From Paenibacillus paridis (GTDB lineage: Bacteria > Bacillota > Bacilli > Paenibacillales > Paenibacillaceae), in assembly GCF_006345825.1 (NCBI RefSeq), contig NZ_VCIX01000084.1:102499-166498 (forward strand): a stretch of DNA of 64,000 nt, written 5' to 3'. Position 1 is the first letter of the stretch; every line of letters begins with the position of its first letter. A program made the translations under genes and the position numbers. Under the pieces are notes generated by a model. It worked only from the letters and a program-made list of their open reading frames with translations, was not told the origin of the DNA and ran no database searches. This document shows positions 1 through 7,975 of this stretch, in pieces.

Positions 1-2972
1 TGGATGAACTGAAATATACGCTTTCTACAGAAGGCACGTATGTGTTTCTTATTGGCTGCGCTTGGTGCGGCGATACGCAAGGAATTGTGAAATACGTAAA
101 CCAAGTGGCCAATGAGTATGGAGTTGAGAAGGTATATAACTTTGATGCCAAGCTTGATGGCGGTATTGGCAGTGCACCAGCATATGCGACTAATCCACGT
201 CCAGCTTGGGGTGATCCTGGCGGCAACTTCCTGCACACGCGGGATAATAGCCAAGCGATTACACCAATCTATACCAACTTAATTAATACCTATTTGCAAA
301 ACATAACTTCGGAGAATACAAAGGCAAGCAATAATATTATTTACTATAAGGATGCTGACGCTAAAACGAACAAAACGCCTATCATCGCAAGCAGAATCCA
401 GGCTCCTTTTGTATTCGTGTACGACAACCGCAATAAAGATGCTAATGGCAATCCGGCGCCAATTCTTGGCCATGTGGAGATTATGGGCTACTGGCGAGAT
501 ACCAATAGCAACGCTGCAACAAAGAGCTTAAAAGTCAACAGCCTGAGAACGCTATTCTCAAGAACAGAACTGAAGCCAAGCGGCTTAACCGCTGTGCCTC
601 CGACAACACCAGGCGGCGAGGATGCGAAAATTGAAGGTATCGCGAAAGTAGCAACTGTTGGAGCTAATGAAGTTGTGTCTACAAAATCATTGGAGTACCG
701 ATTGAAAGCTGCTGAAGGAGAAGAGGCAGCGCCATATCTCCCGGTACCTTATAAGCAAAACGGGGGAGTTCCGTTGTTTGGAACTGCAATTCCAAACTTA
801 ACACCAGGCGTATATGAAATTCGATATGCGGCAAAACCAGGATTTGATTCCGAAAATAGTTCTTATACAACTGTACAAGAAACCCTATATGCTGCAGGTC
901 CAGCTGTAGAAATCATTGTTCCTGACTTCCAAGCTGCACCGACGGATCTGTTCGATCTGGCGCCTGAATCAGAAACGGGCAAAGGGAAAATTGTACGAAT
1001 CGAGAATGGTGTTCAGAAATCTCTTCCTGCTGGTCTTGAGTATAAACTGAAAGAAGCGCCAGAATCAGCTTATGTACCCGTTACTGGTGATGAAATTAGC
1101 GTAGACCCAGGCAAGGATTACGTTGTTCGGTTAGCAGCGAAAATCGAAGATGGCATTTCATATGCACCAAGCGCTGCGTTAACCGTTTATGTTCGCGGTT
1201 ATAAAGAGCTAGGCAAGCCATCGGCATTGAACGCGGTTCATCCTTCTACGCTTCTCAATGATGATGGACAAATTGAAGGCCTGACGGCAGGCCAGGAATA
1301 TCAACCGGAGTACGCTTTGGAATATAAGAAGGGCAGCGAAGAAGGTTCTGTTTACGTAACCGTGCCAGAAGCAGCAATACTCGCAGGCAAGCTTACAGGC
1401 CTCACGCCTGACCTATATAGTGTTCGTTACTCCACTTATGGAGACTTCAGCGCAAGCCCGGCTGTTGAGCTTCGCATTAAAGCAAATGTTGCTGCTCCTA
1501 CAGGTCTTGAAGGCTTAGCACCGACCAGCACTTTGCAAAATAACGGTAAGATCACAGGAGTAAACTCAGCTCTTGAGTATCGCTCCGCTGGTCAATCCAC
1601 TTATCAGGCTGTGATCGGTTCGGAAATTAGTGGATTGCTTACAGGCGACTATCTTGTTAGATACAAAGAGACAGAAAGCACGCTAGCAAGTGCAACGGTC
1701 ACAGTTAATGTTCCTGAGTTTGTGGCACCGTCTACACCTGGTGGCAATATCGGTGGCGGTGGTGGTGGCACAACAACACCGGCAGGCATTACTCAATCCG
1801 GTGACACTGTAGTGGCAACAATCGCTTCTACCGTAAATGAAGAATCAGGTACGGCTGTAGCTGTAGTTTCAGCTTCCATTGTGACAGCACTACTTGATAA
1901 AGCTAAACAAACGGAAGCCGATGGCAAGAAAGCTTCACTTGAAATTAAAGTGGAGGATTCGCAGCAAAAGAACGATATTCAAGTGACCATTCCGAGAGCT
2001 TCTTTCAACGGGCTTGTAGCTGGTACAACTGCTGATCTGAAAATCAACGTTGGCTTTGGTTCGATTGTATTCAATGCAAGCACACTCAAGGCGATCAGCA
2101 CGAACACGGATGCGGGCGATATCAGCTTCATTCTCTCCAAATCCGAGCTTACGGAAGAAGGCAAGGAAGTACTGGGCGATCGTCCGGTCTACGATTTGTC
2201 AGTATTCGCAGGACAAACCAACATTAGCTCGTTTGGCGGCTCGAAAGTATTCGTATCATTGCCGTACACGCTGCAAGCAGGCGAAGATGCGAATGCAATT
2301 ATCGTCTATCATCTGACTGACGAAGGCGAGCTGCAAGTCGTTAAAGGTCATTATAATAAGTCTACGGGCGCAGTTGAGTATTCAACGGTCCACTTCTCGC
2401 AATATATTATTGGTTACAATAAAGTTGATTTCTCTGATGTTTCTTCCGCATCATGGTATGCATCGGCCATTCATTTCTTGGCAGCGCGGGAGATTACGAG
2501 CGGAACGGATGATACCCATTTCAGTCCGAACGCGTCTATCACTCGTGGTCAATTCATCGTTCTGCTTCTGAAGGCTTACGGCATTGAAGAGGATGAGGCT
2601 GGAGCAAGCAACTTTGCGGATGCTGGAGATACGTATTACACCGGCTATCTAGCAGCGGCAAAACGTCTCGGCATTGCAAACGGTTTTGAAGGAAACCGCT
2701 TCGCGCCAGACAAGACGATCTCCCGGCAAGAGCTGTTCACATTGCTCTACCGCGCTCTGGATGTGCTTGATGAGCTTCCGGCAGCACAAGCAGGATCTGC
2801 TTCGCTATCCAGCTTTGCAGATGCTGGTAAAGTAGCGGATTACGCAGGCGAAGCGTTCAAAGCACTCGTTGAAGCAGGCGTAATCTCGGGTTCGAATGGC
2901 AAGCTTCTGCCAAGCAACGTCTCGAGCAGAGCGGAAGTTGCACAGGTGCTCTACAACCTGCTTTCCCGTTAA
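1..2972 (+). CDS. SLH-anchored surface protein with N-terminal thioredoxin-like domain (5' end outside window)
   Basis: The reading frame is open from base 3, so the gene starts upstream of the window; the GTG at 42 lies inside a thioredoxin-like strand and is not the start. The visible part begins with a hydrophobic strand followed by CAWC (cysteines encoded at 57 and 66) and later a QAPF loop resembling the cis-proline loop of thioredoxins. Next come about four FN3/Ig-like repeats that share an APT/PSGL opening and a GxYxVRY ending. A beta-rich stalk region (about residues 590-790) follows, then three SLH repeats to the C-terminus (opening near VDFSDV; TRGQF and SRQELF motifs). SLH domains bind pyruvylated secondary cell-wall polymer, so the protein should sit on the cell surface. 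A redox role is inferred from the CxxC and from the TlpA-like gene nearby. A perfect terminator hairpin follows the stop. Confidence 0.85.
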   Translation, partial: DELKYTLSTEGTYVFLIGCAWCGDTQGIVKYVNQVANEYGVEKVYNFDAKLDGGIGSAPAYATNPRPAWGDPGGNFLHTRDNSQAITPIYTNLINTYLQNITSENTKASNNIIYYKDADAKTNKTPIIASRIQAPFVFVYDNRNKDANGNPAPILGHVEIMGYWRDTNSNAATKSLKVNSLRTLFSRTELKPSGLTAVPPTTPGGEDAKIEGIAKVATVGANEVVSTKSLEYRLKAAEGEEAAPYLPVPYKQNGGVPLFGTAIPNLTPGVYEIRYAAKPGFDSENSSYTTVQETLYAAGPAVEIIVPDFQAAPTDLFDLAPESETGKGKIVRIENGVQKSLPAGLEYKLKEAPESAYVPVTGDEISVDPGKDYVVRLAAKIEDGISYAPSAALTVYVRGYKELGKPSALNAVHPSTLLNDDGQIEGLTAGQEYQPEYALEYKKGSEEGSVYVTVPEAAILAGKLTGLTPDLYSVRYSTYGDFSASPAVELRIKANVAAPTGLEGLAPTSTLQNNGKITGVNSALEYRSAGQSTYQAVIGSEISGLLTGDYLVRYKETESTLASATVTVNVPEFVAPSTPGGNIGGGGGGTTTPAGITQSGDTVVATIASTVNEESGTAVAVVSASIVTALLDKAKQTEADGKKASLEIKVEDSQQKNDIQVTIPRASFNGLVAGTTADLKINVGFGSIVFNASTLKAISTNTDAGDISFILSKSELTEEGKEVLGDRPVYDLSVFAGQTNISSFGGSKVFVSLPYTLQAGEDANAIIVYHLTDEGELQVVKGHYNKSTGAVEYSTVHFSQYIIGYNKVDFSDVSSASWYASAIHFLAAREITSGTDDTHFSPNASITRGQFIVLLLKAYGIEEDEAGASNFADAGDTYYTGYLAAAKRLGIANGFEGNRFAPDKTISRQELFTLLYRALDVLDELPAAQAGSASLSSFADAGKVADYAGEAFKALVEAGVISGSNGKLLPSNVSSRAEVAQVLYNLLSR

Positions 2973-3007
2973 GAGCTTTGGCCAAAAATCGTATAAGGGA
3001 ACGAGAG

Positions 3008-3042
3008 TGGGCAGCCTTGGGCTGCCCATTCTTTCCCTTTTC
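3008..3042 (+). terminator. Rho-independent terminator of the SLH/thioredoxin gene
   Basis: A perfect 9-bp stem (TGGGCAGCC / GGCTGCCCA, loop TTG) begins 36 bases after the stop and is followed by a T-rich tail. Confidence 0.85.
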
Positions 3043-3117
3043 ACGAACAGAACAGTAGGAGATAAAATCAAATTATTTTAATTCCGACTAAAACAATGGG
3101 AAAAAACACGAAAACCA

Positions 3118-3146
3118 TTGACATCCTTACGGGGTGCTACTAAAAT
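3118..3146 (+). promoter_or_regulatory. Sigma-A promoter for leader RNA
   Basis: TTGACA at 3118-3123, a 17-base spacer, then TAAAAT at 3141-3146. This is a near-consensus vegetative promoter, 212 bases ahead of the next gene and just downstream of the previous terminator. Confidence 0.75.
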
Positions 3147-3152
3147 GAGGAT

Positions 3153-3264
3153 ACATACTCAATGATGAAGTGCTTGATGACGGCATCTGAGGATAAATTA
3201 TCGACTGGACCTCCAGAGATACAATTGGCGTGCGAATGTGCACCCTATTTGTATCTCTTTTTTT
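3153..3264 (+). ncRNA. Structured leader or small RNA ending in a terminator
   Basis: From the expected transcription start near 3153 to the T-run at 3258-3264 there is a 110-base segment with no convincing ORF. It ends in a perfect 10-bp stem (AGAGATACAA 3215-3224 with TTGTATCTCT 3249-3258) and seven Ts. Upstream helices can be drawn: GATG/CATC around an ACGG loop, and CTGAGG pairing with CCTCCAG around a GATAAATTATC hairpin. The octamer TGAGGATA occurs twice. It could be an attenuator or riboswitch for the 3358 gene, or a free-standing sRNA. I do not recognise a known riboswitch class. After the terminator a further 93 bases to the start codon hold only a modest AGGGAT ribosome site. Confidence 0.5.
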
Positions 3265-3357
3265 ATTCAGACACGCGAACCGAAGCGCAAGAACGAGCAA
3301 GGTTTGCGTTGGATTACAAAAGAGGCTCAATCTGAGCGAAAGGGATGTTAACTATTC

Positions 3358-4041
3358 ATGAAAAAACTATCATTATTCGTCATTATTGCCGTAGTAGCCT
3401 TTTTGGCCTTGACCTATGCCGTTGTATCTGCCAATAAGAAGGCCGATGAGAAGAATCCGACAAGCGACCAAGTGACAGCAACGCCAGAACCTGTCTCCAC
3501 TGCTTCCGATGCCGTACAGCCTCAGGCTCAGACAGAAGAGCTAGTCGTTGTTAAAGAGAATCCAGTAGAAGCTGCTGGTGCTGTTCATACAACCCAAGAG
3601 CAAGCAGAGCCTGTTAAAGAAACTACAGCTGCCATCGTTCAAGAGGTCAAACCGGAACCGTCTACGGCACCGGCTGTTAAGAAAGACACGCAAAATCAAG
3701 TGAAACCGAACGCTGCAGGCACTGCTGCAAACAAGGCAGAAGAAGAAAAGCCGCAAGCATCGACAGCGCCTGCAGTAAGCGCACCCGCTAATCAAACGGG
3801 TACAGGCACACCTAAGGTGAGTTCTCCAGCTGCAACAGAAAAGCCTGTGCAGGAGACTAAAATCGCAACGAAGGAAGACACACAACCGGCTACTGCTGCA
3901 CCTGCCGTGAAAGAAGAGAGCAAGAAATCCATCACGTTTACAAAAAAGGAAGAAGTTAAAGTCGTGACGCCGGCGGTGACCCCATCCTCATCTTCCTCCT
4001 CCTCCTCGGCATCTGAAGAATTTTGCGAAGAAGGCTGCTAA
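3358..4041 (+). CDS. Membrane-anchored low-complexity protein with C-terminal cysteine pair
   Basis: 227 residues. Residues about 4-24 form a single hydrophobic segment after MKK, giving a signal anchor or uncleaved signal peptide. The next ~180 residues are low-complexity and rich in Ala, Pro, Glu, Lys, Thr and Val, like an extended extracellular spacer. They are followed by a run of eight or more serines, then SASEEFCEEGC at the C-terminus. The only cysteines are these last two, in a CxxxC arrangement. No enzymatic domain is visible. The flanks are a surface protein with CAWC upstream and a TlpA-like thioredoxin downstream, so the cysteine pair may be a redox substrate or relay; this is inference. 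It could also be a cell-wall spacer or metal-binding tail. Transcription may be gated by the terminator-bearing leader upstream. Confidence 0.7.
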   Translation: MKKLSLFVIIAVVAFLALTYAVVSANKKADEKNPTSDQVTATPEPVSTASDAVQPQAQTEELVVVKENPVEAAGAVHTTQEQAEPVKETTAAIVQEVKPEPSTAPAVKKDTQNQVKPNAAGTAANKAEEEKPQASTAPAVSAPANQTGTGTPKVSSPAATEKPVQETKIATKEDTQPATAAPAVKEESKKSITFTKKEEVKVVTPAVTPSSSSSSSSASEEFCEEGC

Positions 4042-4069
4042 GATTTAGGCTGGGTTACTATTTGAGAGA

Positions 4070-4097
4070 AGGGCGGTCGGTTGACTGCCCTTTTTTT
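4070..4097 (+). terminator. Rho-independent terminator
   Basis: 9-bp stem with one G-T pair (AGGGCGGTC / GACTGCCCT, loop GGTT) followed by seven Ts, 28 bases after the stop of the 3358 gene. Confidence 0.85.
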
Positions 4098-4155
4098 CAA
4101 TAGGCCAGCCTTTATAGGTTGTACGCGATTTTAACGATTATAAGGAGCTAACCCC

Positions 4156-4758
4156 ATGAAAAAGAACATTCTCATCGGAGGCGCAGCGATATTGCTGTTC
4201 CTGTTTGTTATTTTTACAACGAATCAACAACGGTCAAGCAGCAAGGAGAAGGAAATTAGCGAGCCCGTGCAGCAAGCCGTGGTTGAACAGCCCGTAACTA
4301 GTCCGATTCCGGTAAGCAGCATACTTAATGCTTCAGCCACGCTGGCGGATTCGATTGATTTTACATTGACGGATCTGGATGGGAATGAAGTTAATCTTCA
4401 AGACTTAAGAGGCAAAAACGTGTATCTTAACTTCTGGGCCACTTGGTGCAAATGGTGCAAGAAGGAGCTGCCCGATATTAATAAGGTGACGGGCCTGTAC
4501 AAAGATAAGGATTTGGTTGTTTTGGCTGTTAGCGTAGGCGAGAATCAGAAGCTGGTGAGCAGCTTCATCCAGGAGCACGGCTATGAGGTGACCACCTTGG
4601 TAGATCCGGATAAGAAGGTGGCGGAGGAATATGGGGTGACGGCTCTTCCGGTCTCTATCTTTATTGATAAGAATGGGAAAATAGCCCACCGCAAGTTAGG
4701 CACCATGTACGAGGAAGAATTGAAAACGGTCATTGATGAGCTTCTTCTGAGAAGCTGA
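4156..4758 (+). CDS. TlpA/ResA-like membrane-anchored thiol-disulfide oxidoreductase
   Basis: 200 residues. An N-terminal membrane anchor (about residues 5-21, after MKKN) is followed by a ~45-residue linker and then a redoxin/AhpC-TSA fold. The strand NFWATW leads into CKWC with cysteines at 98 and 101, and the cis-proline loop reads TALPVSIFID. The family reduces or oxidises extracytoplasmic thiols, as in cytochrome c maturation or spore maturation (ResA, StoA). The CKWC dipeptide differs from the CEPC of ResA, so the partner may differ too. An AAGGAG site lies 9 bases ahead of the ATG. A strong terminator follows, so this is probably a single-gene unit. The neighbouring cysteine-tailed and CAWC surface proteins are plausible partners by context only. 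Confidence 0.9.
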   Translation: MKKNILIGGAAILLFLFVIFTTNQQRSSSKEKEISEPVQQAVVEQPVTSPIPVSSILNASATLADSIDFTLTDLDGNEVNLQDLRGKNVYLNFWATWCKWCKKELPDINKVTGLYKDKDLVVLAVSVGENQKLVSSFIQEHGYEVTTLVDPDKKVAEEYGVTALPVSIFIDKNGKIAHRKLGTMYEEELKTVIDELLLRS

Positions 4759-4764
4759 TTCGCC

Positions 4765-4794
4765 GCCGCAGGGAGAAGCTCCCTGCGGCTTTTT
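4765..4794 (+). terminator. Rho-independent terminator of the TlpA-like gene
   Basis: Perfect 11-bp stem (GCCGCAGGGAG / CTCCCTGCGGC, loop AAG) followed by five Ts. Confidence 0.92.
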
Positions 4795-4940
4795 ATATTT
4801 GCTAAGCTGGATTGAAATAGCCTTTGTGCTAAAGAGGAAGAAGCCGTCGATTTTGCTTTTTTCGGAGCCGTACTTGTATATTAAACGTATAGCTTATATC
4901 CTTGAAAAGTGATTCCTTAGGAGGAACATGCACGGTTTCG

Positions 4941-4982
4941 CGAAAAACGAGAATTTTCGAGAAGGGCTAGCTGCCCTTTTTA
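4941..4982 (+). promoter_or_regulatory. Two tandem hairpins in the GH3 leader, the second terminator-like
   Basis: CGAAAA/TTTTCG (4941-4946 with 4954-4959) is followed directly by AAGGGC/GCCCTT (4962-4967 with 4973-4978) and a T-run. The second resembles a weak intrinsic terminator 46 bases before the GH3 start, so it may be an attenuator. No clear promoter was found between 4795 and 4940; TTGCTT near 4853 with a TATATT-like hexamer is the best but weak candidate. Confidence 0.4.
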
Positions 4983-5027
4983 TAGAACCGGCAACAGATT
5001 TGGATATGACTATCAGGAGGAAACAAC

Positions 5028-7814
5028 TTGAGTACACAAAATGTAGGCGTACCATTGGAAGGTTTTGCTGAATTTAGCCGAACCGTAGCTGCAGAAGGCG
5101 CGGTATTGTTAAAAAATGAAGGACAGGTGCTTCCGCTTCGAGATGGCGAGAATGTCGCTATATTCGGCAGAACCCAAGTGAATTACTACCGCAGCGGGAC
5201 AGGCTCGGGCGGAAGTGTTCATGTTGCTTATACGACCAACTTATTGGATGGGCTTCGCAGTAAAAAAAATATTGTCGTTAACGAAGAACTGGCGGCTGTT
5301 TATGAGAAATGGATTGAACAAAATCCGTTTGATAATGGCGGAGGCGGCTGGGCAGCAGAGCCTTGGCACCAGAAGGAAATGGCATTAAGTGACGAGCTCG
5401 TGGCGGAAACAAGAAAAACATCGAGTAAAGCGATTATTGTGATCGGTCGTACAGCGGGAGAAGACCAGGATAATGCTGACGAGCCGGGAAGCTACCAATT
5501 GACTGCAGATGAGAAAGCGATGCTAAAGCAGGTAACGGCTTATTTTGAGCAAACCGTCGTTGTACTGAACGTATCGAACATCATAGATATGAGCTGGATG
5601 AACGACCAAAGCTATGCGCACCCGATTCCGTGCGTGATTTATTCTTGGCATGGGGGAATGGAAGGTGGCAATGCGATTGCCGATGTGCTGGCCGGAGAAG
5701 TGACGCCGAGCGGCAAATTAACCGATACGATCGCCTATTCGATCGAGGATTACCCGTCGACAAGCAATTACGGCAATGAATTTAAAAACCTGTATCAGGA
5801 AGATATATATGTCGGCTACCGTTATTTTGAGACATTTTGCCCGGATAACGTGCAGTATGAGTTTGGTTTCGGCTTATCTTATACTTCATTTATCGTAGAA
5901 GCGCAAGAAGCTAGGCTGTCCACTAAGGCAGGCGAGAACTACGTTGAAGTTGACGTCACGGTAACGAATACGGGATCTGCTTATGCCGGTAAAGAGGTTG
6001 TACAAGTGTATTACGGAGCGCCGCAAGGCAAGTTGGGACAGCCGGCTAAAGCTTTGGCGGCACTTGGCAAAACAAAGGTGCTTCAGCCAGGAGAATCGCA
6101 GCGTCTTACGGTAGGCTTCCCTGTACATGCCATGGCCTCTTATGATGACGCCGGTGTCACGGGACATCCTTCTGCTTACGTGCTGGAAGCCGGAACTTAC
6201 CGTATTTTTGCGGGAACCAGTGTCAAAAACGTAACAGAAGTTGGCGTTCAAGGGCAAAAGGGTTATGCCGTGGAAACTCTTCAAGTAGTGGAGCAGCTGC
6301 AAGAGGCGATGGCGCCGACGGAAAGCTTCACGAGAATGAAGCCGGGTAGCCAAAAGGAAGACGGCTCGTATGAGCTCACTTATGTAGAGGTGCCGAAGCG
6401 GGCTATTTCTTTAGCAGAGCGGATTGAGGCCAATTTGCCTGCAGCGCTTGAGCAAACCGGTAATCAAGGGTACCTCTTAAGAGATGTCTACGACGGGAAA
6501 ATTAGCATGGAAGCCTTCATCGCCCAGCTCAGCGACCAGGATTTGGCCGCGATCGTCAGAGGAGAAGGCATGAGCAGTCCGCTCGTAACTCCAGGAACGG
6601 CTTCGGCTTTCGGCGGGGTAAGCGATGGACTGTTTAATTATGGAATACCGGTTGCTTGTACGTCAGACGGCCCTTCCGGCATACGGATGGATAGCGGACA
6701 GAAGGCTACCCAGGTGTCCATCGGAACCTTGCTTGCGGCCACTTGGAACGTGGAGCTGGTCGAGGAGCTTTATGTCATGGAAGGCCAGGAATTGGTAAGG
6801 AACAACGTAGACACGCTGCTCGGGCCCGGCTTGAACATCCGTCGCAGTCCACTCAATGGGCGCAACTTTGAGTATTTTTCGGAGGACCCGGTTATTTCGG
6901 GCGTATTCGCCGCAGCATGCACGCGAGGCATTATGAACGGCGGCTCTAACGCTACGCTTAAGCATTTCGCCTGCAACAACCAAGAAAAGCACCGCAGCAA
7001 GGTAGATGCCATCGTATCGGAGCGCGCGCTTCGGGAGATTTATTTGAAGGGCTTTGAAATTGCCGTGAAGCAAGGCGGCGCCAACTCGATTATGACCTCT
7101 TATAATCCGGTTAACGGGCATTGGGCGGCTTCCAATTATGATTTGAACACTACGATTCTTCGCGGTGAATGGGGCTTTAAAGGCATTGTGATGACGGACT
7201 GGTGGGCCATTATGAACGATGTTGTCCATGGAGGCGCCGCTGACCGTAAATTCACCAACTGGATGGTTCGTGCGCAAAACGACCTGTACATGGTTGTGCC
7301 TAACTACGGTGCGGAGATCAATGGCTGGGATGATAATACGATCGAGTCGCTTGCGGATGGTACGTTGACACGAGGCGAGCTTCAGCGTTCCGCCATAAAC
7401 ATTTGTGAGTTCATCATGCATGCACCGGTCTTCTCTAGAAAGCAGGAGATTATCGAAACTGTAGAAGCCTTCAAAGCAAATGCAGCGTTAGCATTAGAGC
7501 AAGCACAGTTTCTTTCCGATAATGCTCAGGTTAAGCCAGCGGCAGCCGGTTCGACCTTTATGAAAGTGGATCACGCCGGCCAATACCGGATTATTGTCAG
7601 CATCATGTCGCCAGAGCCTGAACTGGCACAAAGCGCTTGTAACGTCACGCTGAATGACCAACTGATGACCACTATTCAGACGAATGGGACGGAAGGCAAG
7701 TGGATTAAACAGAAGCTTGTGAAAATCGAGCTGGAAGCAGGACTTTACGAATTGAAACTGGATTTCGTGAAACCGGGCTTGCAGATTGATTGGATTGAAT
7801 TTAAACAAGTATAA
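5028..7814 (+). CDS. GH3 family beta-glycosidase, permuted domain order
   Basis: 928 residues, TTG start chosen because AGGAGG lies 7 bases upstream. No signal peptide, so likely cytoplasmic. Domain order is reversed from most GH3 enzymes. The GH3 C-type alpha/beta sandwich comes first (about residues 15-275; AVLLKNEG, WHGGMEGGNAIADVLAGE). The FN3-like domain follows (about 300-385; VTNTGSAYAGKEVVQVYY). The GH3 N-type barrel comes after that (about 480-780; GRNFEYFSEDP, KHFACNNQE, IVMTDWW with nucleophile Asp724). A C-terminal ~95-residue beta module ends in IDWIEF, like a CBM6-type fold. This order is known from some Ruminococcus and Butyrivibrio beta-glucosidases. The likely role is hydrolysis of imported oligosaccharides from the non-reducing end. 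Exact sugar specificity cannot be read from the sequence. Confidence 0.93.
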   Translation: MSTQNVGVPLEGFAEFSRTVAAEGAVLLKNEGQVLPLRDGENVAIFGRTQVNYYRSGTGSGGSVHVAYTTNLLDGLRSKKNIVVNEELAAVYEKWIEQNPFDNGGGGWAAEPWHQKEMALSDELVAETRKTSSKAIIVIGRTAGEDQDNADEPGSYQLTADEKAMLKQVTAYFEQTVVVLNVSNIIDMSWMNDQSYAHPIPCVIYSWHGGMEGGNAIADVLAGEVTPSGKLTDTIAYSIEDYPSTSNYGNEFKNLYQEDIYVGYRYFETFCPDNVQYEFGFGLSYTSFIVEAQEARLSTKAGENYVEVDVTVTNTGSAYAGKEVVQVYYGAPQGKLGQPAKALAALGKTKVLQPGESQRLTVGFPVHAMASYDDAGVTGHPSAYVLEAGTYRIFAGTSVKNVTEVGVQGQKGYAVETLQVVEQLQEAMAPTESFTRMKPGSQKEDGSYELTYVEVPKRAISLAERIEANLPAALEQTGNQGYLLRDVYDGKISMEAFIAQLSDQDLAAIVRGEGMSSPLVTPGTASAFGGVSDGLFNYGIPVACTSDGPSGIRMDSGQKATQVSIGTLLAATWNVELVEELYVMEGQELVRNNVDTLLGPGLNIRRSPLNGRNFEYFSEDPVISGVFAAACTRGIMNGGSNATLKHFACNNQEKHRSKVDAIVSERALREIYLKGFEIAVKQGGANSIMTSYNPVNGHWAASNYDLNTTILRGEWGFKGIVMTDWWAIMNDVVHGGAADRKFTNWMVRAQNDLYMVVPNYGAEINGWDDNTIESLADGTLTRGELQRSAINICEFIMHAPVFSRKQEIIETVEAFKANAALALEQAQFLSDNAQVKPAAAGSTFMKVDHAGQYRIIVSIMSPEPELAQSACNVTLNDQLMTTIQTNGTEGKWIKQKLVKIELEAGLYELKLDFVKPGLQIDWIEFKQV

Positions 7815-7850
7815 GAATCCATAGTTCGATTTGCAGCGCCCAAAACCTAT

Positions 7851-7883
7851 AGCCGGCTTTTCCTAACATTGGAGAAGCCGGCT
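7851..7883 (+). terminator. Terminator hairpin after GH3 gene
   Basis: 13-bp stem with one G-T pair (AGCCGGCTTTTCC / GGAGAAGCCGGCT, 7-base loop), 36 bases after the stop. The T-tail is short (TTTA), so it is less certain than the others. Confidence 0.7.
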
Positions 7884-7905
7884 TTACACTTGCAGGTTGC
7901 CCCAG

Positions 7906-7934
7906 TTGACAATCCGCCAATAAAAACATAGTAT
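7906..7934 (+). promoter_or_regulatory. Promoter of the tetR gene
   Basis: TTGACA at 7906-7911, a 17-base spacer, TAGTAT at 7929-7934. The -10 abuts the TetR operator, so the repressor should block its own promoter. Confidence 0.75.
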
Positions 7935-7953
7935 AGAATGAACGTTCTATCTA
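7934..7953 (+). promoter_or_regulatory. TetR operator, copy 1
   Basis: ATAGAA / TTCTAT dyad around TGAACG, extending to the 20-base site 7934-7953. It matches the site at 8612-8631 at 18 of 20 positions. Confidence 0.75.
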
Positions 7954-7975
7954 TTGATCTGAGGAGGCGCGGGGC

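Noticed and set aside
3124..3200. Possible TPP-like riboswitch, from the GGGGTGCT string near 3131
   Set aside because: The CTGAGA and the ACCCTTGAACCTGAT blocks of the TPP aptamer are absent, and the string overlaps the promoter spacer.
5886..7421. Long minus-strand ORFs opposite the GH3 gene
   Set aside because: Mirror frames of a GC-balanced coding gene. The plus-strand translation has full GH3 motifs, while the minus frames have none.
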